From NCBI GenBank assembly GCA_947628805.1, contig CANRBG010000006.1, forward strand, positions 1 to 64,000: a stretch of DNA of 64,000 nucleotides, written 5' to 3'. A program made the position numbers and the translations under genes. Shown here in pieces: positions 25,199 to 32,021 of this stretch (positions are counted from its first letter, which is position 1; each line of letters begins with the position of its first letter). Below the pieces are notes generated by a model, which was not told the DNA's origin, did no database searches, and was given only the letters and a program-made list of their open reading frames with translations. This DNA is from an uncultured Oscillospiraceae bacterium (lineage in GTDB: Bacteria > Bacillota > Clostridia > Oscillospirales > Oscillospiraceae).

Positions 25199-25894
25199 TC
25201 ATTTTACGATCGGGTCCCTGTCCTCATAGGGGTGATAAAACCGCCGCCCACCGACGGTCACATACGCGCCGTTGCTAGAGGGATATGTAGCCGCCCGGAT
25301 ACGACGACCGATCTCAGTCTCATCGTCCCTGTCCGGGTCGATCTCGAACAGCGCATACATCTCCTTTCTGGTAAAAGGTTTACGCAACCACCTCTCCCGA
25401 GACACTGGCAGTGGATCATCAGCAGCTATGTAGGCCATGATCCTTTCAAAGCAAAACAACAGATGATTCATAGATTTGAGCTTCATGGTTTCCACGGTCT
25501 CAAAGGGCGAGACGTCAAAGTAGGATGTCATAACAATGTCTCCTGTGTCCACCGTCTCCCGCATGTGATGCACTGTAACGCCGTATCGTTTGGCCCCTTC
25601 ATAGAGCGCGAAATTGTAGCAGCCCGTCCCTGGATATGCCGGTGGCCCCGGATGAAAATTTAGCGCCGCCTTCTGCGCCGCAGCCAGCAGTGGTTGGGGG
25701 ACGATCCACGGTGAGACAAAGGAGATAACGTATTGTGGTTCATACCAGCGCAGCTCGTCATTCAGCCAATCACCAACGCTCCCCCGTACAGAAAGGACTT
25801 CTTCTTCCGCAAAATAGCTTTTCAAAATCGCCTCTGCATAGTCACAGAAAACATTCTCCCTTTTCGAGAGCATCAGTATCTTCAGCCCGTCCAT
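25199..25894 (-). CDS. Formyltransferase-fold protein (Fmt/sugar N-formyltransferase-like)
   Basis: This 231-residue protein matches the N-terminal domain of 10-formyl-THF-dependent formyltransferases. Residues N79 and H81 (NFHPGPPAYPG) and D119 (VDTGDIV) form the usual Asn-His-Asp catalytic triad. It lacks the second domain of methionyl-tRNA formyltransferase and has a short unique C-terminus (about 185-231), so it is more likely to formylate a small molecule or sugar amine. ATG at 25894 follows GGAGGTGG; a longer frame to 25993 crosses the promoter. The region is AT-richer than its neighbours, suggesting acquisition. No sugar biosynthesis genes are nearby. Confidence 0.8.
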   Translation of the reverse strand: MDGLKILMLSKRENVFCDYAEAILKSYFAEEEVLSVRGSVGDWLNDELRWYEPQYVISFVSPWIVPQPLLAAAQKAALNFHPGPPAYPGTGCYNFALYEGAKRYGVTVHHMRETVDTGDIVMTSYFDVSPFETVETMKLKSMNHLLFCFERIMAYIAADDPLPVSRERWLRKPFTRKEMYALFEIDPDRDDETEIGRRIRAATYPSSNGAYVTVGGRRFYHPYEDRDPIVK

Positions 25895-25934
25895 GGCCCA
25901 CCTCCACACGCGCATGCAACGTGATTTTCTACAG

Positions 25935-25963
25935 ATTATAGCCCGAATACGGGCAATTGTCAA
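25935..25963 (-). promoter_or_regulatory. Consensus promoter with palindromic operator for the formyltransferase
   Basis: TTGACA (25958-25963), 17 nt and TATAAT (25935-25940) are both perfect consensus on the minus strand. The spacer holds the inverted repeat GCCCG-AATA-CGGGC (25941-25954), and a perfect palindrome ATATACGTATAT overlaps the upstream edge (about 25962-25973). Both suit repressor binding; the divergent HTH gene at 26014 is the obvious candidate. Confidence 0.8.
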
Positions 25964-26013
25964 TATACGTATATGAAAATATCCTAGGTGCAAAGCTACC
26001 TGGGGGACTTTGC

Positions 26014-26214
26014 ATGATTGTATATAACAGGCTGTGGATAACCATTCGAGAGAAAAACTTTTCCCAGTACAAACTGATGAAGGACTATGGTATCAGCAGC
26101 GGTCAGCTGGATCGGCTACGAAAAAACGAAAACGTCAGCACCTACACTCTTTCCCAACTCTGCCGGATCCTCCACTGCCGCTTAGAGGATATCGCAGAAT
26201 ATATCGATGACTGA
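26014..26214 (+). CDS. Small XRE/YozG-like transcriptional regulator
   Basis: This 66-residue helix-turn-helix protein has the full pattern of small Cro/C1-type regulators: LWITIREKNFSQYKLMKDYGISSGQLDRLRKNENVSTYTL for the DNA-binding helices, then LCRILHCRLEDIAEYI. ATG at 26014 is chosen because a G-rich site (CTGGGGGA) precedes it; the frame upstream crosses the promoter of the divergent formyltransferase. A single-gene unit closed by its own terminator, divergent from one enzyme gene, suggests a local repressor. Confidence 0.85.
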   Translation: MIVYNRLWITIREKNFSQYKLMKDYGISSGQLDRLRKNENVSTYTLSQLCRILHCRLEDIAEYIDD

Positions 26215-26245
26215 GTACCCATCTGTATTTTGCAGATGGGTACTC
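26213..26245 (+). terminator. Terminator-like hairpin after the HTH gene
   Basis: A perfect 13-bp stem GAGTACCCATCTG / CAGATGGGTACTC with a 7-nt loop overlaps the stop codon. The downstream T-run is poor. Confidence 0.7.
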
Positions 26246-26311
26246 AACACAGACGCAGAATCGTCTCATAATGTAAAAATCGGCCCGGAGCATTTGCTTC
26301 GGTCCGATTAT

Positions 26312-26794
26312 TCATTCGATCTTTTGGATGTTCACGACCTCGCCTATGTAGATGGTGTGAGGCGGCTCCGCTTGGTAATAATCCTCCGCCACGTCCGCCG
26401 GGACGGCGGACACGTCAAAATCATGGGCATATATCTTTCGGCACAGCAGCGTCACGCTGGCCTCCCGGAAAGTCACGGCCTGGTCCGGATATACCGGCGT
26501 CAGGCCCGCCGCGGCCACCTTATCCTCATCCCGGCCCGAGTGGGAGCCCAGATACCCCAAGGCCTTTTTATACGCCGCCGGGAAAAAGCTCACGGTGAAC
26601 CAGTCGTTTTTCTCCATAAACTCATGGGTGTACCGGTTCTTTTTCACGTAAACTGTAGCGGCGGGCCGGCCCCAAAGGGTCCCCAGGCCGCCCCAGCCGA
26701 TGGTCATGGTATTGTAGTCCCCCCGGACCCCGGCGGTCACCAGGGCCCAGTCGTCCGCAAACGCCTTGAACACATTTACATTGAAATCTTCCAT
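26312..26794 (-). CDS. Flavin reductase family (FMN-binding split barrel) protein
   Basis: This 160-residue protein has the split-barrel flavin reductase pattern. DWALVTAGVRGDYNTMTIGWGGLGTLWGRPAATVYVKKNRYTHEFM contains the NTMTIGWGG FMN-phosphate region, then WFTVSFF and the GSHSGRDEDK segment common in clostridial members. Such proteins bind FMN and reduce it or an acceptor with NAD(P)H. ATG at 26794 follows AAGGAG by 8 nt. It lies 14 nt after greA and is probably co-transcribed with it. Confidence 0.85.
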   Translation of the reverse strand: MEDFNVNVFKAFADDWALVTAGVRGDYNTMTIGWGGLGTLWGRPAATVYVKKNRYTHEFMEKNDWFTVSFFPAAYKKALGYLGSHSGRDEDKVAAAGLTPVYPDQAVTFREASVTLLCRKIYAHDFDVSAVPADVAEDYYQAEPPHTIYIGEVVNIQKIE

Positions 26795-26808
26795 CTCATG
26801 ACTCCTTC

Positions 26809-27312
26809 TCAATACGGGCTGATCTCCATGGTGTCGTCGTCCGTGCCCTTTTCGATGGCGCGGATCTGGGCCCAGTAGCCGCCCCGGTCCCCCACCTGCA
26901 CAAACACCCGGTCACCGACCTTGTGGCCCAGCACCGCCTGGCCCACCGGGGACTCCTTGCTGATGCGGCCCTTGGCCGGGTCCTGCCGCAGGGTGGTCAC
27001 CAGGGTGATGGTCTCCTCCTCGTTCTCGTCCTCCATGAACAGCGTCACCTTGTCGAAAAGGCCCGCCTCGTCCTGGCCAGACCGGGCCTCGATCACCACC
27101 GCCGTGGCGATCATCCGCTTCAGGTACCGGATGCGGCTCTCATTTTTATTTTTGGCCTGCTTGGCGGCCTTATACTCAAAGTTCTCCGACAGGTCCCCGA
27201 AGGCCCGGGCGGTCTGCACGTCCTCAATGAGCTTGGGGCGCAGCTCCGTCTCCCGGTAGTCGATCTCCTGCTGTATCTTGCGGATGTCCACCGCCGTCAA
27301 TTCGTCGTGCAT
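26809..27312 (-). CDS. greA: Transcription elongation factor GreA
   Basis: Gre factors enter the RNA polymerase secondary channel and stimulate transcript cleavage in backtracked complexes. The 167-residue protein has the N-terminal coiled coil with the tip motif ARAFGDLSENFEYKAAK, holding the conserved acidic residues. The C-terminal FKBP-like domain ends with SPVGQAVLGHKVGDRVFV. Two in-frame ATGs exist; 27312 is chosen because GGAGGG lies 6 nt before it and touches the alternative at 27318. Length (about 158 in E. coli) fits. Confidence 0.9.
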   Translation of the reverse strand: MHDELTAVDIRKIQQEIDYRETELRPKLIEDVQTARAFGDLSENFEYKAAKQAKNKNESRIRYLKRMIATAVVIEARSGQDEAGLFDKVTLFMEDENEEETITLVTTLRQDPAKGRISKESPVGQAVLGHKVGDRVFVQVGDRGGYWAQIRAIEKGTDDDTMEISPY

Positions 27313-27399
27313 ATGCATCCCTCCGCCGGCTACTGTAGTCCAATCCTCCAAAAAAGTCAATCGCTTCGGAAAAGGTTTTCCCCGCCGGGCCAATTGTGC

Positions 27400-27405
27400 T
27401 ATACT
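27400..27405 (+). promoter_or_regulatory. Possible -10 element placed for a leaderless folC transcript
   Basis: TATACT ends 6 nt before the folC ATG, which has no ribosome site in front. If it is a true -10, transcription would start at or next to the start codon. The expected -35 position (TTTCCC) is weak. Confidence 0.4.
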
Positions 27406-27411
27406 GGCCCC

Positions 27412-28650
27412 ATGGACAAGGATTTTCTCCAATTTTATACCGCCACGCCCAAGTTCACCCACGCCCCCGGTCTGGACGTGATGGCCGCCCTGTGCGCCCG
27501 GCTGGGCGACCCCCAGCGGTCTCTTCGGTGCGTACACATCGCCGGCACCAACGGCAAGGGCTCCTGCGCCGCCATGGTCTGCGCCATGCTCCGGGCGGCG
27601 GGCTATAAGACGGGACTGTACACCTCCCCGGATCTGACCGGTCCCTGGGAGAGGATCAAAGTGGATGGAGTTGACATAACTCTTCCCGATTTTGCCGCCG
27701 TCACCGCCCGGGTCAAGGCGGCCTGCGCCGGGCTGCCAGAGCCGTCCTATTTTGAAAAGCTCACCGCCGCGGCCTTTTTGTATTTTGCCGAACGCCGCTG
27801 CGACTATGTGGTGCTGGAGACCGGCCTGGGGGGCCGACTGGACGCCACCAATATCGTCGAAAAGCCCGCCGTGTCTGTGATCATGCCCATCGGCCTGGAC
27901 CACACTGACCTGCTGGGCAGCACCCTGGAGGCCATCGCCGGGGAAAAAGCGGGCATCGTCAAGCCCGGCTGTCCCGTGGTATGCGCGGTGCAGCCGCATT
28001 CGGCGGAGGCGGTGATCCGGGCCCGGTGTGAGGCCGTGGGCTCGCCGTTACATAAGATTGACATAAATGTTATCCATCCTCTTGCCCACGGCCTGGCCGG
28101 CCAGCGGTTCGCCTACGGGGATATGGAGGACATATCCCTGTCCCTGCTGGGCCGGCACCAGGTAGAGAACGCCTGCGCCGCCATCGAGGCGGGGCGGGTG
28201 CTGGGCCTTTCCGAGGCAGATATCCGCGCCGGGCTGGCCGGGGCTCAGTGGCCCTGCCGGTTCGAGTATGTCCTCGGCGCGCCCCCCTTTATCCTGGACG
28301 GGGCCCACAACGGCCACGGGGCGGCGGCCCTGGCGGCGGGGCTGAAAGAATACTTCCCCGGAGAGCGGTTCACCATACTGATGGGAGTCATGCGGGACAA
28401 GCCCTGGCGGGAAATGCTGGAGATTTTATCACCCCTGGCGGCCCGGTTCGTGTGCGTGGCCCCGGAGGGCCCCCGGGCTCTGCCGGCGGGGGAGCTGGCG
28501 GCGGCGGTGGCCGCCCGGGGCGTCCCGGCGGAGGCGGCGGAGAGTCTGAATGAGGCTCTGGCCCTGTGCCGGGCCCACAGCGAGCCGGTCTGCGCCTGCG
28601 GGTCCCTTTACTACATCGGGTATCTGCGGAAAATGCTGAAAGGAGCGTAA
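27412..28650 (+). CDS. folC: Folylpolyglutamate synthase / dihydrofolate synthase
   Basis: FolC adds glutamate to folates (and to dihydropteroate in bifunctional forms), using ATP. The 412-residue protein has the P-loop CVHIAGTNGKGS near 40-51, the Mur-ligase-like METGLGGRLDATN region (LETGLGGRLDATNIV) and GLDHTDLLGSTLEAIAGEKAGI. FILDGAHNGHG belongs to the C-terminal Rossmann domain. It is first of three adjacent folate genes. No Shine-Dalgarno sequence is visible. Confidence 0.92.
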   Translation: MDKDFLQFYTATPKFTHAPGLDVMAALCARLGDPQRSLRCVHIAGTNGKGSCAAMVCAMLRAAGYKTGLYTSPDLTGPWERIKVDGVDITLPDFAAVTARVKAACAGLPEPSYFEKLTAAAFLYFAERRCDYVVLETGLGGRLDATNIVEKPAVSVIMPIGLDHTDLLGSTLEAIAGEKAGIVKPGCPVVCAVQPHSAEAVIRARCEAVGSPLHKIDINVIHPLAHGLAGQRFAYGDMEDISLSLLGRHQVENACAAIEAGRVLGLSEADIRAGLAGAQWPCRFEYVLGAPPFILDGAHNGHGAAALAAGLKEYFPGERFTILMGVMRDKPWREMLEILSPLAARFVCVAPEGPRALPAGELAAAVAARGVPAEAAESLNEALALCRAHSEPVCACGSLYYIGYLRKMLKGA

Positions 28651-28655
28651 CAGCC

Positions 28656-29273
28656 ATGGAGATGAAAGACATGACCCTGGCGGCGTTCACGCAGGCTCTT
28701 GGCTCCAAGGCCGCCGTCCCCGGCGGAGGCGGCGCGTCGGCCCTGGCGGGGGCTCTGGGGGCCGCTCTGGGGGCCATGGTGGGCGAGCTGACACTGGGCA
28801 AGCCCAAGTACGCCGCCGTGGAAGGCGAGATGCAACCCCTGACAGATCGGGCCAAGGCCCTTTCCCGGGAGCTGCTGGCCCTGGCGGACGCGGACGCGGA
28901 GGCATTTTTGCCTCTCAGCCGGGCCTATGGCATCCCCCGGGACGACCCGGGTCGGCCGGCGGAGATGGAGCGGTGTCTGCGTCTGGCTGCGGAGCCGCCG
29001 CTGCGGATGGTCCGGCTGTGCTGCCAGGCCATCGAGCTCATGGAGGGCTTCGCCGCCATGGGCAGCGCGCTGGCCGTATCCGACGCCGCCGCCGGCGCGG
29101 TCCTCTGCCGGGGGGCCCTGTACGGCGCGGCGGTGAATGTGAAAGTGAACACCAAGGCCATGACAGACCGGGCCTATGCCGGGCGGGTCAACGGCGAGGT
29201 GGACCGGCTGACGGAGGCATACGGGAAGCGGGCCGAGAAGGTCTATGCGGATATCTGCGGGAGGTATTGCTGA
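28656..29273 (+). CDS. Cyclodeaminase/cyclohydrolase family protein (FchA-like)
   Basis: This 205-residue, largely helical protein matches the formiminotransferase-cyclodeaminase C-terminal family. The opening AFTQALGSKAAVPGGGGASALAGALGAALGAMV is the family signature, and VSDAAAGAVLCRGALYGAAVNVKVN the second. Stand-alone members include FchA, the methenyltetrahydrofolate cyclohydrolase of purine-fermenting clostridia, and folate cyclodeaminases. AAGGAG precedes the ATG by 10 nt. Its stop shares the A of the folD start (TGATG), giving translational coupling. Since the adjacent FolD lacks cyclohydrolase residues, cyclohydrolase activity is the more likely role here. Confidence 0.85.
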   Translation: MEMKDMTLAAFTQALGSKAAVPGGGGASALAGALGAALGAMVGELTLGKPKYAAVEGEMQPLTDRAKALSRELLALADADAEAFLPLSRAYGIPRDDPGRPAEMERCLRLAAEPPLRMVRLCCQAIELMEGFAAMGSALAVSDAAAGAVLCRGALYGAAVNVKVNTKAMTDRAYAGRVNGEVDRLTEAYGKRAEKVYADICGRYC

Positions 29274-30136
29274 TGGCGGAGCTGTTGAAAGGCGCGCCTG
29301 TGGCGGAGGCGCTGACGGCACGGACGGCGGAAAAGACGGCGGCGCTGGCGAAGCGGGGCGTGACGGCTACCCTGGCGATCCTGCGGGTGGGTGAGAGGCC
29401 GGAGGACCTGTCCTACGAGCGGGGCGCGCTGAAGCGCTGCGCCGCCGCCGGGGTGGCGGTCAGGTCGGTGGTCCTGCCGCCGGAGACGACGCAAGATGCG
29501 CTTTTGGAGGCCATCCGGGCCCTCAACGGGGACGACGGCGTCCACGGCATTTTGCTGATGCGGCCCCTGCCCGCGCCCCTGGACGACGAGGCGGCCCGGA
29601 AGGCGGTGCTGCCTGCCAAGGACGTGGACGGGGTGACGGACGGATCCCTGGCAGGGGTGTTCACCGGCTCGGGGGAGGGCTTCGCCCCCTGCACCGCCCA
29701 GGCGGCGGTGGAGCTTTTGAAGTTTTACGGCGTCCCTCTGAAGGGGGCCCGGGCCGTGGTGGCCGGGCGGAGCCTTGTGGTGGGACGACCGGCGGCCATG
29801 CTGCTGATGGCGGCGGGCGCCACGGTGACGGTCTGCCACAGCGAGACCAAAGATCTTGCGGCGGAGACCCGCCGGGGCGATATCGTGGTGGCGGCCATCG
29901 GGAGGATGGGCTATTTCGGGGCGGAGCACTTCGCCCCTGGCGCGGCGGTGGTGGACGTGGGCATCCACGCGGACCCCGTGACCGGCAAGCTTCGGGGTGA
30001 CGTGCGTTTTGACGAGGCGGAGCCGGCAGTGGGGGCCATCACCCCGGTGCCCGGCGGTCTGGGCGCGGTGACTACGGCGGTGCTGGTGAGCCATGTGGCG
30101 GAGGCCGCCGAAAAAGCCGCTGGAAGCGGAAAATAG
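29273..30136 (+). CDS. folD: Methylenetetrahydrofolate dehydrogenase, FolD family, altered cyclohydrolase site
   Basis: This 287-residue FolD-family protein has the NADP-binding GRSLVVGRPAAMLLM, DVDGVTDG, ITPVPGGLGAVTTAVL and CHSETKD segments. Bifunctional FolD uses a Tyr and a Lys four residues later (Y-V-x-x-K) plus a Gln (VQLPLP) in cyclohydrolysis. Here the first site reads YERGALK, so Lys is Ala at that position, and the second reads LMRPLP, so Gln is Met. By analogy with human enzyme mutants, dehydrogenase activity may remain while cyclohydrolase is lost. The gene is coupled to an FchA-like gene, which could supply the missing step. GGGAGG lies just ahead of the ATG. Confidence 0.85.
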   Translation: MAELLKGAPVAEALTARTAEKTAALAKRGVTATLAILRVGERPEDLSYERGALKRCAAAGVAVRSVVLPPETTQDALLEAIRALNGDDGVHGILLMRPLPAPLDDEAARKAVLPAKDVDGVTDGSLAGVFTGSGEGFAPCTAQAAVELLKFYGVPLKGARAVVAGRSLVVGRPAAMLLMAAGATVTVCHSETKDLAAETRRGDIVVAAIGRMGYFGAEHFAPGAAVVDVGIHADPVTGKLRGDVRFDEAEPAVGAITPVPGGLGAVTTAVLVSHVAEAAEKAAGSGK

Positions 30137-30138
30137 TC

Positions 30139-30167
30139 TTGACTTTGCCGGACGGGCCGTATATAAT
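30139..30167 (+). promoter_or_regulatory. Promoter of tRNA-Ser
   Basis: TTGACT (30139-30144), 17 nt and TATAAT (30162-30167), 44 nt before the mature tRNA. Confidence 0.85.
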
Positions 30168-30211
30168 AAGGAAGCTTGAACTGCATAGCGTTTTGCAAGT
30201 CCGGCAGGCAT

Positions 30212-30304
30212 GGAGAAGTCGCGTAGCCTGGTCGAGCGCGCACGATTGGAAATCGTGTATACCCCAAAAGGGTATCGGGGGTTCGAATCCCCCCTTCTCC
30301 GCCA
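30212..30304 (+). tRNA. tRNA-Ser (anticodon GGA)
   Basis: A class II tRNA. The acceptor GGAGAAG pairs with CTTCTCC, the anticodon loop reads TT-GGA-AA on the stem CACGA/TCGTG, and a long variable arm (TATACCCC...GGGTAT) is as expected for Ser. The T-loop is GGTTCGAATCC. CCA is encoded. It decodes UCC and UCU. Confidence 0.95.
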
Positions 30305-30307
30305 CAC

Positions 30308-30340
30308 GAAAGCCTTGCGGCCCTAGGGCCGCAAGGTTTT
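30308..30340 (+). terminator. Terminator of tRNA-Ser
   Basis: CCTTGCGGCCC / GGGCCGCAAGG, an 11-bp stem with a TA loop followed by TTTT, starts 9 nt after the tRNA. Confidence 0.85.
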
Positions 30341-30436
30341 CGCATATCTCGGGGTCCCTCGCCGGCGGACCATTTTGCCCGGGGTAAATGGGACTAAAAA
30401 GGACTGTTTTGGACCCTTTGCTGTGGTCAAAATGTG

Positions 30437-30476
30437 GTCAAAAATCCCGCCCTTTTTGGGGGCGGGATGCTCTGTT
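30437..30476. repeat. 40-bp direct repeat, copy 1, with internal hairpin
   Basis: This 40-bp segment matches 31951-31990 at 37 of 40 positions (differences at repeat positions 7, 23 and 32). It contains the stem TCCCGCC...GGCGGGA, which could also serve as a terminator for the leftward gene that follows. The two copies flank the two-gene AbiTii cassette. Confidence 0.85.
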
Positions 30477-30527
30477 GTGGCTCGCAGATCCAGATAGGAT
30501 ACCACAGCTGTATCGATATCGATCCGA

Positions 30528-31163
30528 TCACTTACTCAGCCCAAGCCAAATGCAGATCGCGACCGCCATGACCGCTGCGGCTATGGGGATGATAAACTGC
30601 CAGAACACCTTAGATAACAGTGTTCCCTTCTCTTTTTTCGCAGAACCGGTTTTATTTTCAATCTCCACTGTATCGTACGCGCCGATGGAACTGCCGGTGA
30701 TACTGTTTCCATCCCCAATATGTATGCTGTTATCTTCATATTTTACAACTGTGGCAGCGGGATGCGCTGCATATAGCTTATGCCGGTTTTGAAGAGCGTC
30801 TCTGAGATCAACAAGCCACTGTTCATTTTCCGAAGTCAATATAAACTCCTGTTGACCCATTTTAACTCTATTGCTGGAGTAAACACTGATAAGTATACCA
30901 TTTAAACTTTCTGACGCCCATATTGTGATATGCCCGACCTTGATTTCTTTTCCAAAGGCGTACTTTTTAAATTCATCTATTGAATGGCAGTCATATGATA
31001 ATTCACCTGACTTGAATGAAACAGCGCAGTTGATGTCTATATCTGACTTGTTTTTGAATACATATTTCAATGCATCAGCTATCCAATTATATGTAGCGAT
31101 AACATCGTCAAAAAACTCCAGCTCGTGCTCACGATCTAAATATCTGCACTCGATATCAGCCAT
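30528..31163 (-). CDS. Membrane-anchored partner of the AbiTii-like protein, unknown function
   Basis: This 211-residue protein belongs to no family I recognise. Residues 1-150 are a soluble alpha/beta region (MADIECRYLDREHELEFFDDVI...). A short Asn/Gly-rich motif, EDNSIHIGDGNSITGSSIG, lies near 154-172. A single C-terminal membrane helix (VFWQFIIPIAAAVMAVAICIWLGL) ends the protein. Nearly the same motif ends the upstream partner. ATG at 31163 has AGGAGAG 6 nt upstream and overlaps the partner's stop by 8 nt, so the two are translated together. AT-rich codon use contrasts with the surroundings, pointing to horizontal transfer. A membrane-targeted toxin or effector is one possibility, not shown. 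Confidence 0.75.
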   Translation of the reverse strand: MADIECRYLDREHELEFFDDVIATYNWIADALKYVFKNKSDIDINCAVSFKSGELSYDCHSIDEFKKYAFGKEIKVGHITIWASESLNGILISVYSSNRVKMGQQEFILTSENEQWLVDLRDALQNRHKLYAAHPAATVVKYEDNSIHIGDGNSITGSSIGAYDTVEIENKTGSAKKEKGTLLSKVFWQFIIPIAAAVMAVAICIWLGLSK

Positions 31164-31833
31164 TCCCATCTCTCCTACCGACGATACTTGCCCCTTCGAT
31201 CTGGTTTTTATCGCCAATACTTATACTGTTATCCACATAAATATATTTATAAATAGCGTTATTCGTTTTAGTGATTTCTTCTGAAGAGACAGCGCTGGCT
31301 TCAACATCCAGTTCGTCAAGGCACCCATATGTCTTATCCAGTTCGAGGAAAATCTTCATCAGCCGCATTTTGACGGCGCTCAACACCCCTTGGAATACAT
31401 TTTTAGGAATCGTCTGCTTGATGGAATAGCATCGTATCCCACATTCTTTCGCTACCATGCCCGCCGCCCAAGTTAAATCCCGGCCTACTTCAATGTTCTC
31501 CGTACTGTTCACGATCCCCTCTATTGTGCCGATCCCTTCCGTAATTGGAATATAAAAAACCGACGGGTCTTCTGTGTTAAGGATCTCCGGAAGAGGTATC
31601 GGCGCATTTTCGACTTTAAAGCCCCCGTTAATACCGCTATACTTGAAAAACGTCTTCTTTGCCAGGCGGTAATCCGGGACCTTATTCTCACCGTAGCCAT
31701 TCAATTCACATTCAGCCCACTCTTTTAGTTCATTGTTATCTATATCGGTCGCGATAACAAACAGACGTCCCAATGCTACCTCAAGAGAAATGTTGTTGTT
31801 CGCCAGTTCCTTTATGATCGTACTCTTCGCCAC
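31156..31833 (-). CDS. AbiTii-domain protein, candidate phage-defence component
   Basis: This 225-residue protein has an N-terminal domain, KSTIIKELANNNISLEVALGRLFVIATDIDNNELKEWAECELNGY, that matches the AbiTii domain pattern. That domain is named for abortive-infection proteins and is often found with other defence modules. The middle part (about 55-190) is alpha/beta with no motif I know. The C-terminus carries VDNSISIGDKNQIEGASI, almost the same as in the downstream partner. The start is GTG at 31833 with AGAGGAG 7 nt upstream; extension to 31869 lacks a site. It is first of a two-gene, AT-rich unit between 40-bp repeats and next to a tRNA gene. Confidence 0.75.
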   Translation of the reverse strand: MAKSTIIKELANNNISLEVALGRLFVIATDIDNNELKEWAECELNGYGENKVPDYRLAKKTFFKYSGINGGFKVENAPIPLPEILNTEDPSVFYIPITEGIGTIEGIVNSTENIEVGRDLTWAAGMVAKECGIRCYSIKQTIPKNVFQGVLSAVKMRLMKIFLELDKTYGCLDELDVEASAVSSEEITKTNNAIYKYIYVDNSISIGDKNQIEGASIVGRRDGNG

Positions 31834-32021
31834 TTTTATTCTCCTCTGCACGCATCGAATTCCGCTCATTTATAAAGATAATATATCACGCCTTGATCTA
31901 ATCTACAACCCTTGAATAATTCCTCTGATAGTGTTATCTTAAACCTAGCAGTCAAAGATCCCGCCCTTTTTGAGGGCGGGACGCTCTGTTTTCTCGTCTG
32001 TTTTCCCTGGAGCAGTACGGC
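31834..32021. other. Intergenic region holding repeat copy 2
   Basis: About 190 bp between the AbiTii gene and lplA. It starts AT-rich and becomes GC-rich at the repeat (31951-31990). The only structured part is that repeat. Confidence 0.6.
31951..31990. repeat. 40-bp direct repeat, copy 2, with internal hairpin
   Basis: This copy matches 30437-30476 at 37 of 40 positions in the same orientation, 1514 bp away. It lies 32 nt after the lplA stop on the leftward strand, so its hairpin (TCCCGCCC ... AGGGCGGGA) may also terminate the fuc-lplA operon. The duplication probably marks the right end of the cassette. Confidence 0.85.

Noticed and set aside
27150-27420. A riboswitch ahead of the folate genes.
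   Set aside because: The space between greA and folC is only about 100 nt and shows no conserved aptamer pattern or terminator-antiterminator pair.
30323-30505. A 60-codon minus-strand frame near the tRNA-Ser terminator.
   Set aside because: It overlaps the tRNA terminator and the 40-bp repeat, has no ribosome site and no homology I can recognise.
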